Shown: positions 43,732 to 52,421, numbered from the stretch's first letter. The stretch: 64,000 bases of DNA from Streptomyces pyxinae (GCF_024756275.1 NZ_JANUGQ010000012.1:124001-188000), one strand, 5' to 3'. The notes: a model not told the origin generated them from the sequence alone. Made by a program: numbers and translations.

Positions 43732-43940
43732 GAATTGGCCTTCGGCCTCTCTCGCCGGGGTTTCCTGTCTGCGCCATCCCTCTCCCCACTCATGGGCGGG
43801 ACGGGTGCGGCGCGGGGACCTACGGCGTAGTAAGTCGTAAGGGCGGCAGGCGCCCAACCCCACAAGCCTACGGCACGGGGGGCCGGGCTCCTGCCGACCA
43901 GATGCTTACCGAGAGACTCCGGTCATCCCCAAGTAGGGGA

Positions 43941-44126
43941 TTACCAGGAGCTCTTGGTCACGCCCGGCAGCTCGCCACGGTGAGCCATCTCACGAAGGCA
44001 CACGCGGCACAGGCCGAACTTGCGGTAGACGGAGTGGGGCCGGCCGCAGCGCTGGCAGCGGGTGTACGCGCGCACACCGAACTTCGGCTTGCGGGCGGCC
44101 TTAGCGATCAGAGCCTTCTTCGCCAC
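43941..44126 (-). CDS. rpsZ: 30S ribosomal protein S14 type Z
   Basis: 61 residues, the short zinc-ribbon form with C-x2-C (CQRCG) and C-x2-C (CRVC). Streptomycetes often keep a second zinc-free S14 under Zur control elsewhere. GTG at 44126, 2 nt after the rplE stop. Confidence 0.96.
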   Translation of the reverse strand: MAKKALIAKAARKPKFGVRAYTRCQRCGRPHSVYRKFGLCRVCLREMAHRGELPGVTKSSW

Positions 44127-44128
44127 GG

Positions 44129-44686
44129 TCAGTTCTCCTTGAACGGGAAGCCGAGGTGACGGAGGAGGGCACGACCCTCGTCGTCGTTGGTCGCCGTGGT
44201 GACCACGGTGATGTCCATGCCCCGGACCCGGTCGATCTTGTCCTGGTCGATCTCGTGGAACATGACCTGCTCCGTGAGACCGAAGGTGTAGTTGCCACGG
44301 CCGTCGAACTGCTTCGGGGACAGGCCGCGGAAGTCGCGGATGCGCGGCAGCGCGAGCGACAGGGTGCGGTCCAGGAACTCCCACATGCGGTCGCCACGGA
44401 GGGTGACGTGGGCACCGATCGGCTGGCCCTCACGCAGCTTGAACTGCGCGATGGACTTACGGGCCTTGGTGACGGCCGGCTTCTGACCGGTGATCGTGGT
44501 GAGGTCGCGGATGGCGCCCTCGATCAGCTTGGAGTCGCGGGCGGCGTCGCCCACACCCATGTTGACCACGATCTTGACGAGGCCGGGGATCTGCATGACG
44601 TTCTCGTACGAGAACTCCTCACGCAGCTTGCCCGCGATCTCCTCGCGGTACTTCGTCTTCAGACGCGGAGTGGTGGTGGTAGCCAT
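44129..44686 (-). CDS. rplE: 50S ribosomal protein L5
   Basis: 185 residues, KYREEIAGKLREEFSYENVMQIP and GMDITVVTTATNDDEGRALL. Binds 5S rRNA and contacts P-site tRNA. The ATG overlaps the rplX stop by one base. Confidence 0.98.
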   Translation of the reverse strand: MATTTTPRLKTKYREEIAGKLREEFSYENVMQIPGLVKIVVNMGVGDAARDSKLIEGAIRDLTTITGQKPAVTKARKSIAQFKLREGQPIGAHVTLRGDRMWEFLDRTLSLALPRIRDFRGLSPKQFDGRGNYTFGLTEQVMFHEIDQDKIDRVRGMDITVVTTATNDDEGRALLRHLGFPFKEN

Positions 44687-45009
44687 CAGATGTCCTCACC
44701 CGTCCGCTTGGCAACGCGGATCTTGTTGCCCTCGTCGTCGAAGCGGTAACCGACGCGCGTGACGACCTTGTTGCCGTCCTTCTCCACCACGAGCTGAACG
44801 TTGCTCACGTGGATCGGGGCCTCGGTCGTGACGATGCCACCGGTCTGCGAACCGCGAGCGGTCTGACCGGCCTTGGTGTGCTTCTTGACCCGGTTGACAC
44901 CCTCGACCAGGACGCGGTCCTCGCGGGGGAAGGCCGCGATGACCTTGCCCTGCTTGCCCTTGTCCTTACCGGTGATGACCTGGACCAGGTCGCCCTTCTT
45001 GATCTTCAT
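44686..45009 (-). CDS. rplX: 50S ribosomal protein L24
   Basis: 107 residues, KOW motif KKGDLVQVITGKDKGKQGKV near the N-terminus. Early assembly protein of the large subunit. ATG 2 nt downstream of rplN. Confidence 0.98.
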   Translation of the reverse strand: MKIKKGDLVQVITGKDKGKQGKVIAAFPREDRVLVEGVNRVKKHTKAGQTARGSQTGGIVTTEAPIHVSNVQLVVEKDGNKVVTRVGYRFDDEGNKIRVAKRTGEDI

Positions 45010-45011
45010 GC

Positions 45012-45380
45012 TTACAGCACCTCCGGCGCGAGCGAGATGATCTTCATGAACTTCTTCTCGCGCAGCTCACGGCCGACCGGGCCGAAGATGCGGGTGCCGC
45101 GAGGGTCGCCGTCGTTCTTGAGGATGACGGCGGCGTTCTCGTCGAAGCGGATGTACGAGCCGTCCTGGCGGCGGCGCTCCTTCACGGTGCGAACGATGAC
45201 CGCCTTGACGACGTCACCCTTCTTCACGTTGCCACCGGGGATCGCGTCCTTGACGGTGGCGACGATGACGTCACCGATGCCCGCGTAGCGGCGGCCCGAG
45301 CCACCGAGAACACGGATGCAAAGGATTTCCTTGGCACCAGTGTTGTCGGCGACACGCAGCCGCGACTCCTGCTGGATCAC
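45012..45380 (-). CDS. rplN: 50S ribosomal protein L14
   Basis: 122 residues, MIQQESRLRVADNTGAKEI and FMKIISLAPEVL. GTG at 45380. First gene of the spc block; it is separated from rpsQ by two hairpins. Confidence 0.98.
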   Translation of the reverse strand: MIQQESRLRVADNTGAKEILCIRVLGGSGRRYAGIGDVIVATVKDAIPGGNVKKGDVVKAVIVRTVKERRRQDGSYIRFDENAAVILKNDGDPRGTRIFGPVGRELREKKFMKIISLAPEVL

Positions 45381-45410
45381 GTCTTATCTCCTGATTGTCT
45401 GCCGGTTCCC

Positions 45411-45440
45411 GGCGGGGCCGCGGTCTCCTGCGGCCCCGCC
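45411..45440 (-). terminator. Second hairpin at the S10/spc boundary
   Basis: GGCGGGGCCGC (45411-45421) and GCGGCCCCGCC (45430-45440), 11 perfect pairs, 8-base loop, between rpsQ and rplN. Confidence 0.75.
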
Positions 45441-45456
45441 GAGCCTGGCGGAACGA

Positions 45457-45478
45457 ACCTGAGGGATACCCCTCAGGT
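45457..45478 (-). terminator. First hairpin at the S10/spc boundary
   Basis: ACCTGAGGG (45457-45465) and CCCTCAGGT (45470-45478), 9 perfect pairs, 4-base loop, beginning 2 nt after the rpsQ stop. With the next hairpin it forms a tandem structure exactly where the E. coli S10 operon ends. Confidence 0.75.
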
Positions 45479-45480
45479 GC

Positions 45481-45765
45481 TTACTTGGCCTTCTCGAGGA
45501 TCTCGACGACGCGCCAGCGCTTCGTCGCGGACAGCGGCCGGGTCTCCATGAGGAGGACGCGGTCGCCGACACCCGCGGCGTTCTGCTCGTCGTGGGCCTT
45601 GAGCTTGTTGGTACGGCGGATGACCTTGCCGTACAGCGCGTGCTTCACACGGTCCTCGACGGCGACGACGACGGTCTTGTCCATCTTGTCGCTGACGACC
45701 AGACCCTCGCGGGTCTTGCGGAAACCGCGGGCGGTCTTCTCTTCAGTCACGTTGCTCTCGCTCAT
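45481..45765 (-). CDS. rpsQ: 30S ribosomal protein S17
   Basis: 94 residues, GLVVSDKMDKTVVVAVEDRVKH and the OB-fold strand GDRVLLMETRPLSATKRWRVVEI. The ATG overlaps the rpmC stop by one base. Confidence 0.98.
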   Translation of the reverse strand: MSESNVTEEKTARGFRKTREGLVVSDKMDKTVVVAVEDRVKHALYGKVIRRTNKLKAHDEQNAAGVGDRVLLMETRPLSATKRWRVVEILEKAK

Positions 45766-45989
45766 CAGGCGCTCTCCACCGTCTCGATGCCCAGCTCGCG
45801 CTCGCGCATCAGGGTGTAGATCCGCGCGATGTCCTTACGGACGGACTTGAGCCGGCCGTGGTTCTCGAGCTGACCGGTCGCCGCCTGGAAGCGGAGGTTG
45901 AACAGCTCTTCCTTGGCCTCGCGGAGCTTGGCGACAAGCTCTTCGTTGCCCAGCTCGCGCAGCTCGGACGTCTTGGTTCCGGCCGACAT
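45765..45989 (-). CDS. rpmC: 50S ribosomal protein L29
   Basis: 74 residues, two-helix L29 (ELRELGNEELVAKLREAKEELFNLRFQ). The ATG at 45989 overlaps the rplP stop by one base; a GTG one codon earlier is possible. At the tunnel exit, near trigger-factor binding. Confidence 0.97.
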   Translation of the reverse strand: MSAGTKTSELRELGNEELVAKLREAKEELFNLRFQAATGQLENHGRLKSVRKDIARIYTLMRERELGIETVESA

Positions 45990-46408
45990 CACGCTTCACC
46001 TGCCTCGCGCTTGACGATCTTGCACTTCATCGGCAGCTTGTGAGCCGCACGGGTCAGCGCCTCACGCGCGATCTTCTCGTTCGGGTAGGACAGCTCGAAC
46101 ATCACCCGTCCGGGCTTGACGTTCGCGATCCACCACTCCGGCGAACCCTTACCGGAACCCATGCGGGTCTCGGCCGGCTTCTTGGTCAGCGGACGGTCCG
46201 GGTAGATGTTGATCCAGACCTTGCCGCCACGCTTGATGTGGCGGGTCATCGCGATACGGGCCGCCTCGATCTGGCGGTTGGTCACGTACGCCGGAGTGAG
46301 GGCCTGGATGCCGTACTCGCCGAACGCGACCTGCGTACCACCCTTGGCCATGCCATCACGCTTCGGGTGGTGCTGCTTGCGGTGCTTGACCCTACGGGGG
46401 ATCAGCAT
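45989..46408 (-). CDS. rplP: 50S ribosomal protein L16
   Basis: 139 residues, MLIPRRVKHRKQHHPKRDGM and RMGSGKGSPEWWIANVKPGRV. Organises the A-site region of the large subunit. 5 nt from rpsC. Confidence 0.98.
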   Translation of the reverse strand: MLIPRRVKHRKQHHPKRDGMAKGGTQVAFGEYGIQALTPAYVTNRQIEAARIAMTRHIKRGGKVWINIYPDRPLTKKPAETRMGSGKGSPEWWIANVKPGRVMFELSYPNEKIAREALTRAAHKLPMKCKIVKREAGEA

Positions 46409-46413
46409 TTCGG

Positions 46414-47244
46414 TCAGGCCTCCGTTCCGGTGCTCTCAGCAGCAGCCGGAGCAGCGGCGGCGTCGGCCTTGGGGGCCTCGGCACCGGCGTTCTGCTGCGG
46501 CTTGCGGCCGCGACCGCCACGCTCGCCACCGCGGCCACCACGGGCCGGGCGGTCGGCGCCGCCACGGGCCGGGCGGTTGCCGGCGCGGGCGGCGGCGTTC
46601 TCGGCGCGGACCTCGGCGATGTTCTTGACGTCGCCCTTGTAGATCCAGACCTTCACGCCGATGCGGCCGAAGGTCGTCTTGGCCTCGAAGAAGCCGTACT
46701 CGACGTTCGCGCGGAGCGTGTGCAGCGGCACCCGGCCCTCGCGGTAGAACTCCGAGCGGGACATCTCGGCGCCGCCGAGACGGCCACCACACTGGATCTT
46801 GATGCCCTTGGCGCCCGCCTTCATCGCCGACTGCATGCTCTTGCGCATGGCACGGCGGAAGGAGACGCGGGAGGAGAGCTGCTCGGCGACGGCCTGCGCG
46901 ACCAGCTGAGCGTCCACCTCGGGGTTCTTGACCTCGAGGATGTTCAGCTGGACCTGCTTGCCGGTGAGCTTCTCCAGGTCGCCGCGGATGCGGTCGGCCT
47001 CGGCGCCGCGGCGGCCGATGACGATGCCCGGACGCGCGGTGTGGATGTCCACCCGCACGCGGTCACGGGTGCGCTCGATCTCGACCTTGGAGATGCCGGC
47101 GCGCTCCATGCCGGACGTCATCATCCGGCGGATGGCGACGTCTTCCTTGACGTAGTCCTTGTACAGCTTGTCGGCGTACCACCGCGACTTGAAGTCGGTG
47201 GTGATGCCGAGCCGGAACCCGTGCGGGTTTACCTTCTGGCCCAT
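46414..47244 (-). CDS. rpsC: 30S ribosomal protein S3 with RGG-rich tail
   Basis: 276 residues: MGQKVNPHGFRLGITTDFKSRW, KH domain with VIGRRGAEADRIR, and the S3 C-terminal domain to about residue 215. A tail of about 55 residues follows, rich in Arg-Gly-Gly (RGGADRPARGGRGGERGGRGR) and then Ala/Glu. Such tails are usual in actinobacterial S3. Forms the mRNA entry tunnel. Confidence 0.98.
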   Translation of the reverse strand: MGQKVNPHGFRLGITTDFKSRWYADKLYKDYVKEDVAIRRMMTSGMERAGISKVEIERTRDRVRVDIHTARPGIVIGRRGAEADRIRGDLEKLTGKQVQLNILEVKNPEVDAQLVAQAVAEQLSSRVSFRRAMRKSMQSAMKAGAKGIKIQCGGRLGGAEMSRSEFYREGRVPLHTLRANVEYGFFEAKTTFGRIGVKVWIYKGDVKNIAEVRAENAAARAGNRPARGGADRPARGGRGGERGGRGRKPQQNAGAEAPKADAAAAPAAAESTGTEA

Positions 47245-47591
47245 TACCGGGTTCCTTCCTTGCTGCTGACGACCACGGTGATGTGGCTGGTCCGCTTACG
47301 GATCCGGTAGGCACGGCCCTGGGCGCGCGGCCGGAACCGCTTCAGGGTCGGACCCTCGTCCACGTACGCCTCGCTGATGAACAGCGACGAGGCGTCGGTG
47401 TGGTCGTAGTTGTGCGCGGCGTTGGCGATGGCGCTGTCCAGCACCTTGCCGACCGGCACGCTCGCGGCCTGCGGAGCGAATCGCAGGACCGCCTGAGCCT
47501 CCGTGGCGTCCATGCCACGGATGAGGTCCACCACGCGGCGGGCCTTCATGGGCGTGACGCGGATGTACCGCGCCTGGGCCCTGGCTTCCAT
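47244..47591 (-). CDS. rplV: 50S ribosomal protein L22
   Basis: 115 residues, MEARAQARYIRVTPMKARRV and the tunnel-lining beta-hairpin RAQGRAYRIRKRTSHITVVV. The ATG at 47591 has GAAGGGA spaced 7 nt upstream; two earlier ATGs add 8-12 residues and are less likely. Confidence 0.97.
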   Translation of the reverse strand: MEARAQARYIRVTPMKARRVVDLIRGMDATEAQAVLRFAPQAASVPVGKVLDSAIANAAHNYDHTDASSLFISEAYVDEGPTLKRFRPRAQGRAYRIRKRTSHITVVVSSKEGTR

Positions 47592-47633
47592 GGTTGTCCC
47601 TTCGGTGTAAGTCATGAGTCGTTCCACTCCGCG

Positions 47634-47915
47634 TTAGCGGCGCTTCGACTTCCGGTCGTCCTTGACGTGGCCGCGGAAGGTGCGAGTCGGCGAGAACTCG
47701 CCGAGCTTGTGGCCGACCATCGACTCGGTGACGAACACCGGGATGTGGGTCTTGCCGTTGTGCACCGCGATCGTGTGGCCGAGCATGGCCGGGACGATCA
47801 TCGAGCGACGGGACCAGGTCTTGATGACGTTCTTGGAACCGGCTTCGTTCTGGGCGTCCACCTTCTTGATCAGGTGGTCGTCGACGAAGGGCCCCTTCTT
47901 GAGACTGCGCGGCAT
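47634..47915 (-). CDS. rpsS: 30S ribosomal protein S19
   Basis: 93 residues, PRSLKKGPFVDDHLIKKVDA and GHKLGEFSPTRTFRGHVKDDRKSKRR. Head of the small subunit, contacts S13. 12 nt from rplB. Confidence 0.98.
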   Translation of the reverse strand: MPRSLKKGPFVDDHLIKKVDAQNEAGSKNVIKTWSRRSMIVPAMLGHTIAVHNGKTHIPVFVTESMVGHKLGEFSPTRTFRGHVKDDRKSKRR

Positions 47916-47927
47916 CTAAACCCGCTC

Positions 47928-48764
47928 CTAGCGCTTCTTGTTCGTCTTGCGGCGGCGGACGATGTACTTGTTGCTCGCCTTCTTGGGAGAACGAGTACGA
48001 CCCTCCTTCTGACCCCACGGGGAGACCGGGTGGCGACCACCGGAGGTCTTGCCCTCACCACCACCGTGCGGGTGGTCAACCGGGTTCATCGCCACACCGC
48101 GGACGGTCGGGCGGACGCCCAGCCAGCGCTTGCGGCCGGCCTTGCCCCAGTTGATGTTCGACTGCTCGGCGTTGCCGACCTCGCCGATCGTGGCGCGGCA
48201 GCGCACGTCGACCAGCCGGATCTCACCGGACGGCATGCGCAGGTGGGCCATCTGGCCCTCCTTCGCGAGCAGCTGCACGGAGGCACCCGCGGAGCGGGCG
48301 AACTTGGCGCCACCGCCGGGACGGAGCTCGATCGCGTGGATCGTGGTACCGACCGGGATGTTGCGGAGGGCCAGGTTGTTGCCCGGCTTGATGTCGGCGC
48401 CGGGGCCGTTCTCGACCCGGTCGCCCTGGGAGAGGCCGCGCGGGGCGATGATGTAGCGCTTCTCGCCGTCCACGTAGTGGAGCAGCGCGATGCGCGCGGT
48501 GCGGTTCGGGTCGTACTCGATGTGAGCGACCTTGGCCGGCACGCCGTCCTTGTCGTGACGACGGAAGTCGATCACGCGGTAGGCGCGCTTGTGGCCACCG
48601 CCCTGGTGGCGGACGGTCACACGACCGGCGTTGTTACGGCCGCCCTTGCTGTGCAGGGGGCGGACCAGCGACTTCTCCGGCGTGGACCGCGTGATCTCGA
48701 CAAAGTCGGCGACGCTGGACCCACGACGGCCCGGAGTCGTCGGCTTGTACTTGCGGATACCCAT
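47928..48764 (-). CDS. rplB: 50S ribosomal protein L2
   Basis: 278 residues, MGIRKYKPTTPGRRGSSVADF and the signature GVAMNPVDHPHGGGEGKT. Needed for peptidyl transferase activity and subunit joining. Confidence 0.98.
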   Translation of the reverse strand: MGIRKYKPTTPGRRGSSVADFVEITRSTPEKSLVRPLHSKGGRNNAGRVTVRHQGGGHKRAYRVIDFRRHDKDGVPAKVAHIEYDPNRTARIALLHYVDGEKRYIIAPRGLSQGDRVENGPGADIKPGNNLALRNIPVGTTIHAIELRPGGGAKFARSAGASVQLLAKEGQMAHLRMPSGEIRLVDVRCRATIGEVGNAEQSNINWGKAGRKRWLGVRPTVRGVAMNPVDHPHGGGEGKTSGGRHPVSPWGQKEGRTRSPKKASNKYIVRRRKTNKKR

Positions 48765-48805
48765 TTCTCAGTCCTCGTCCGATATTCGGACGATCCGGAC
48801 CGCCC

Positions 48806-49129
48806 TTAGGCGGTCGGACCGCCGAAGATGTCGATACGGCTGCCCTCAGCAAGGGTGACGATGGCGCGCTTGGTGTTGGCGCGCTTACCGAAACCGGTGC
48901 GGGTGCGCTTGCGCTTGCCCTGACGGTTGATCGTGTTCACGCCCACGACCTTGACCGAGAAGACGGCCTCGACGGCCTGCCGGATCTGGGTCTTGTTGGC
49001 GCGGGGGTCCACGACGAACGTGTACTTGTTCTCGTCCAGCAGGGCGTAGCTCTTCTCGGAGACGACCGGCTTGACGAGAATGTCGCGCGGGTCCGAGAAG
49101 GTCTTGCTGGTGACGACGGCCTCGGTCAT
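48806..49129 (-). CDS. rplW: 50S ribosomal protein L23
   Basis: 107 residues, DPRDILVKPVVSEKSYALLDENKYTF and KVVGVNTINRQGKRKRTRTGFG. Docking site at the tunnel exit. The ATG overlaps the rplD stop by one base. Confidence 0.98.
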   Translation of the reverse strand: MTEAVVTSKTFSDPRDILVKPVVSEKSYALLDENKYTFVVDPRANKTQIRQAVEAVFSVKVVGVNTINRQGKRKRTRTGFGKRANTKRAIVTLAEGSRIDIFGGPTA

Positions 49130-49779
49130 CAGGCGTCGCTCCCTTCGGTCTCAGCGGTCTGGGGGCCAGACACGAAGGACTCGAAGGCGGCCTTGGTGAA
49201 GACCACGTCGTCGGAGACGATCACGTCGTACGTGTTCAGCTGGCCCGGCTCCAGGATGTGAACCTGGGGCAGGTTGCGGGCGGACAGCCACGCGGCCTCG
49301 TCGGAGCGCTCGACGACCAGGAGCAGGTTCTTCCGCTCCGAGATCTTGCCGAACAGCGTCTTGGCGGCCTTGGTGGAGATGTCGCCGTCGACCACGCCGG
49401 TGACGACGTGGATGCGGGAGTGGCGCGCCCGGTCCGAGAGGGCACCGCGCAGGGCGGCGGCCTTCATCTTCTTCGGGGTCCGCTGCGAGTAGTCACGCGG
49501 CACGGGGCCGTGGACCACGCCACCGCCGGCGAACTGCGGGGCGCGGGTCGAACCCTGACGGGCGCGGCCGGTGCCCTTCTGGCGGTACGGCTTCTTGCCA
49601 CCACCGCGGACTTCGCCACGGGTCTTGGTCTTGTGCGTGCCCTGACGGGCAGCGGCCAGCTGCGCGACGACGACCTGGTGGATCAGCGGAACGCTGGTCT
49701 TGGCGTCGAAGATCTCCGCGGGGAGCTCGACGGTCCCGGCCTTGTCGCCCGCCGGCGAAAGGATGTCAATGGTGCTCAT
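49129..49779 (-). CDS. rplD: 50S ribosomal protein L4
   Basis: 216 residues: tunnel loop KTRGEVRGGGKKPYRQKGTGRARQG and the C-terminal domain. In E. coli L4 represses the S10 operon. 8 bp downstream of rplC. Confidence 0.98.
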   Translation of the reverse strand: MSTIDILSPAGDKAGTVELPAEIFDAKTSVPLIHQVVVAQLAAARQGTHKTKTRGEVRGGGKKPYRQKGTGRARQGSTRAPQFAGGGVVHGPVPRDYSQRTPKKMKAAALRGALSDRARHSRIHVVTGVVDGDISTKAAKTLFGKISERKNLLLVVERSDEAAWLSARNLPQVHILEPGQLNTYDVIVSDDVVFTKAAFESFVSGPQTAETEGSDA

Positions 49780-49787
49780 CGGTTACC

Positions 49788-50432
49788 TCAGGCCCCCTTG
49801 GCCGCGGTACGGACCAGGACGAGGCCGCCGTTCGGACCGGGGACCGCGCCCTTGATGAGCAGCAGACCCTTCTCCGCGTCAACGGCGTGGACGGTCAGGT
49901 TCTGGGTGGTGACCCGCTCGTTGCCCATACGGCCCGCCATGCGGAGGCCCTTGAACACACGGCCCGGGGTGGCGCAGCCACCGATGGAACCGGGCGAGCG
50001 GTGCTTGCGCTGGGTGCCGTGACCGGCGCCGAGGCCCCTGAAGTTGTGACGCTTCATGACACCGGCGAAGCCCTTGCCCTTGCTCTTGCCGGTGACGTCG
50101 ACCTTGACGCCCGACTCGAACACGGAGGCGGTGATCTCCTGGCCGAGGGTGTACTCGCCGGCGTCGGCGGTACGGATCTCCACCAGGTGGCGGCGCGGGG
50201 TGACGTCGGCCTTGGCGAAGTGGCCCTTGAGGGGCTTGTTCACCTTGCGGGGGTCGATCTCGCCGAAGGCGATCTGGACCGACTCGTAGCCGTCGCTGTC
50301 GTTGGTGCGGATCTGGGTGACGATGCACGGCCCGGCCTTGACGACGGTGACCGGGACCACCCGGTTGTTCTCGTCCCAGACCTGGGTCATGCCGAGCTTC
50401 TCGCCCAGAACGCCCTTAATGTTCTTAGCCAT
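49788..50432 (-). CDS. rplC: 50S ribosomal protein L3
   Basis: 214 residues, KGVLGEKLGMTQVWDENNRVV and GFAGVMKRHNFRGLGAGHGTQRKHRSPGSIGG around the peptidyl-transferase extension. The ATG at 50432 is the family start; the frame is open further upstream through rpsJ. GAGGTGA Shine-Dalgarno. Confidence 0.98.
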   Translation of the reverse strand: MAKNIKGVLGEKLGMTQVWDENNRVVPVTVVKAGPCIVTQIRTNDSDGYESVQIAFGEIDPRKVNKPLKGHFAKADVTPRRHLVEIRTADAGEYTLGQEITASVFESGVKVDVTGKSKGKGFAGVMKRHNFRGLGAGHGTQRKHRSPGSIGGCATPGRVFKGLRMAGRMGNERVTTQNLTVHAVDAEKGLLLIKGAVPGPNGGLVLVRTAAKGA

Positions 50433-50445
50433 CTCGCGCGTCACC

Positions 50446-50754
50446 TCAGAGCTTGATCTCGATGTCGACGCCCGCCGGCAGGTCGAGACGCATGAGCGAG
50501 TCGACCGTCTTCGGCGTGGGGTCGAGGATGTCGATGAGGCGCTTGTGCGTGCGCATCTCGAAGTGCTCGCGCGAGTCCTTGTACTTGTGCGGCGACTTGA
50601 TGACGCAGTACACGTTCTTCTCAGTGGGCAGCGGCACCGGGCCCGCGACCGACGCACCCGTGCGGGTCACCGTCTCGACGATCTTCTTCGCCGAGGAGTC
50701 GATGACCTCGTGGTCGTAGGCCTTGAGCCGGATGCGGATCTTCTGTCCCGCCAT
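50446..50754 (-). CDS. rpsJ: 30S ribosomal protein S10
   Basis: 102 residues, MAGQKIRIRLKAYDHEVIDS and RTHKRLIDILDPTPKTVDSLMRLDLPAGVDIEIKL. First gene of the S10 cluster; also a NusB partner in antitermination in E. coli. Confidence 0.98.
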   Translation of the reverse strand: MAGQKIRIRLKAYDHEVIDSSAKKIVETVTRTGASVAGPVPLPTEKNVYCVIKSPHKYKDSREHFEMRTHKRLIDILDPTPKTVDSLMRLDLPAGVDIEIKL

Positions 50755-51275
50755 GGCTACTCAGTAGTCCTGTCTCTCGTAACGCTCTGGAACCTGATGG
50801 GCCGCGCCCCGCCGGCGGCCTCTCGGCCGTCCGTCGGCGTGCTGTTCTCCTCCGACCCACGCGGTCGGGCGTGTCGCAACCCCTCTACGCAGATCTCCCG
50901 AAGGATTTCCCAACCAAGGGGGTGCGGGCCCGAGGACCGCGAGGCGGGGCGGAGAACACCCACCGGGTGCCTGGTCGGCGCCCCGCTGACACTTCCCGGA
51001 AGATTCCCGTACGTCCGCCCCTGCGCCTTTCGGCGCACTGCATGGGACGACGAGTACTGTGGGACTCGCTTCCGGTCCCCCCGGCGGGAGGCGCGCAGCA
51101 TCGGCACTCAACCGAGCAACCCCGACAGTCTGCCATACGGGGAAAGCCCGGCGCCAATCGAGCTGAAGAGATTACCCCACCGGACGACGAGATACGCGTC
51201 ACCCCTCCGCGGGCTCTCCGTGCACTCTCCGCAGGCCCGCACCGGGCCCGGCCGGGCGGCGCCCCGCCGACGGGC
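50755..51275. other. S10 leader and gene-free spacer
   Basis: 521 bases between rpsJ and the GntR-TetR gene. The probable S10 promoter is at 51127-51157, which makes an untranslated leader of about 365 nt. A 116-codon frame on the minus strand at 50757-51107 is often taken for a gene in such leaders but is not protein-like. The remaining bases near 51200-51275 hold the 3' end of the convergently placed regulator's neighbourhood. Confidence 0.6.
51127..51157 (-). promoter_or_regulatory. Putative S10 operon promoter
   Basis: Minus strand TTGGCG (51157-51152), 19 bases, CAGACT (51132-51127). Predicted start near 51120. The hexamers are plausible for the principal sigma factor; spacing is one base long. 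Confidence 0.5.
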
Positions 51276-52262
51276 TCACCCCTCCACCAGGCGGGCGAGG
51301 CCGTCCAGGAAGGCGCGCAGGCCGGTCTCGAAGAGGTGGTCGAAGTCGAGGTCGTAGCCGTCCGGGCCGAGCTCCCGGACGAGCCGGCCGAACACCGGGA
51401 ACCGCCCGGACAGTGTCACCGCCTCCACCCCGGTGAGCTGCGTCTCCATCCACTCCTCGTCGTCGAGGCCGGTCGCCGCCCGGGCCTGCGCCTCCCGCTC
51501 CAGGTGCACCGCGAGCCCCTCGATGTGGCCGTGCAGCAGCACGCTGATGTCCAGCATCCGGCCCGGGGCCAGCCCCCGGCCGTCCAGCGCGGCGAGCGTC
51601 CACTCGCCGTGCGCCAGCAGGTTCGGGATCAACTGGGGGCGGGTGAGCGGCCCCAACTGGGCGAGCCACGGGTGGCGGCGGTAGAGCGCCCAGCGGATCC
51701 GGGCGCTCGTCTCCAGCCGCTCCCGCCACCCGCCGGCCGGCGGCTCGGGACAGGACAGCTCCCCGAAGGCCGCGTCGGCCATCAGCAGCACCAGCTCCTC
51801 CCGGCCGCCGACGTACCGGTACGGGGACATGGCGGCCACCCCGAGCCGGGCCGCCACCCCCCGCATGGTGAGCGCCGCCAGCCCCTCGGCGTCCGCGATG
51901 GCGATGGCGGCCCGGACGATCCGGTCCCGGCTGAGGTCGTCCGGGGCGGGCCCCGCGCCGCCGGCGGCCGGTCCCGCGGCGCGAGGGCCGGCGGGCGGGG
52001 CGGCCGCCGCCCCGGCGCCCGGGGGACGGGCCGGGCCGGGCCGGGGGGCGACGACGGTGCCGACGCGCGGGCGGGCCTCCACGGTGCCCTCCAGCCGGAG
52101 CGCGGTGAGCGCCTTGGTCGCGGTGGCGAGCGCCACCCCCCAGTCGGCGGCGAGCCGCCGGGTGGACGGCACCCGGTCGCCGGGCGCCAGCTCGCCGGCG
52201 GCGATCCGTCGCCGGAGATCGGCGGCGATCCGGAGGTAGGGAGGGTCGGTCCGCTCGGCCAC
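51276..52262 (-). CDS. GntR-TetR fusion transcriptional regulator
   Basis: 328 residues with two DNA-binding modules: a GntR winged helix (6-73, PYLRIAADLRRRIAAGELAPGDRVPSTRRLAAD split across the wing), a Pro/Ala/Gly linker (74-108), then a full TetR protein (110-328; ALTMRGVAARLGVAAMSPYRYVGG-type HTH and a TetR_C-like ligand domain). Such hybrids are known in actinomycetes. The GTG has AAGGAGG 7 nt upstream. Divergent from an FAD monooxygenase gene with inverted repeats between, so it probably controls that gene and itself in response to a small molecule. Confidence 0.88.
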   Translation of the reverse strand: MAERTDPPYLRIAADLRRRIAAGELAPGDRVPSTRRLAADWGVALATATKALTALRLEGTVEARPRVGTVVAPRPGPARPPGAGAAAAPPAGPRAAGPAAGGAGPAPDDLSRDRIVRAAIAIADAEGLAALTMRGVAARLGVAAMSPYRYVGGREELVLLMADAAFGELSCPEPPAGGWRERLETSARIRWALYRRHPWLAQLGPLTRPQLIPNLLAHGEWTLAALDGRGLAPGRMLDISVLLHGHIEGLAVHLEREAQARAATGLDDEEWMETQLTGVEAVTLSGRFPVFGRLVRELGPDGYDLDFDHLFETGLRAFLDGLARLVEG

Positions 52263-52301
52263 ACCGGCCTCCTTCTCGAAAAATATTTCGCTCAGCTGTG
52301 C

Positions 52302-52319
52302 CTCTGTTCTAGCACAGAG
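52302..52319. promoter_or_regulatory. Inverted repeat upstream of the GntR-TetR gene
   Basis: CTCTGT, 6 bases, ACAGAG (52302-52307 and 52314-52319), 40 bp before the regulator's GTG. A related half-site CTAGTACAGAAG occurs at about 52367-52378. Candidate autoregulatory operator. Confidence 0.5.
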
Positions 52320-52392
52320 ACCACCTGGGCACCTCCGGCCCGACAGTGCGGCAACCGCCGACTGACCTAGTACAGAAGCGGTTTGCACCCCA

Positions 52393-52421
52393 TTGAACAC
52401 CCTGCGCGTACGCCGTACATT
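52393..52421 (+). promoter_or_regulatory. Promoter of the FAD monooxygenase gene
   Basis: TTGAAC (52393-52398), 17 bases, TACATT (52416-52421). Good spacing and hexamers for the principal sigma factor, overlapped by the operator below. Confidence 0.65.

Noticed and set aside
50757..51107. 116-codon frame in the S10 leader
   Set aside because: Within the predicted untranslated leader of rpsJ, no Shine-Dalgarno, not protein-like; a frequent false call in Streptomyces.
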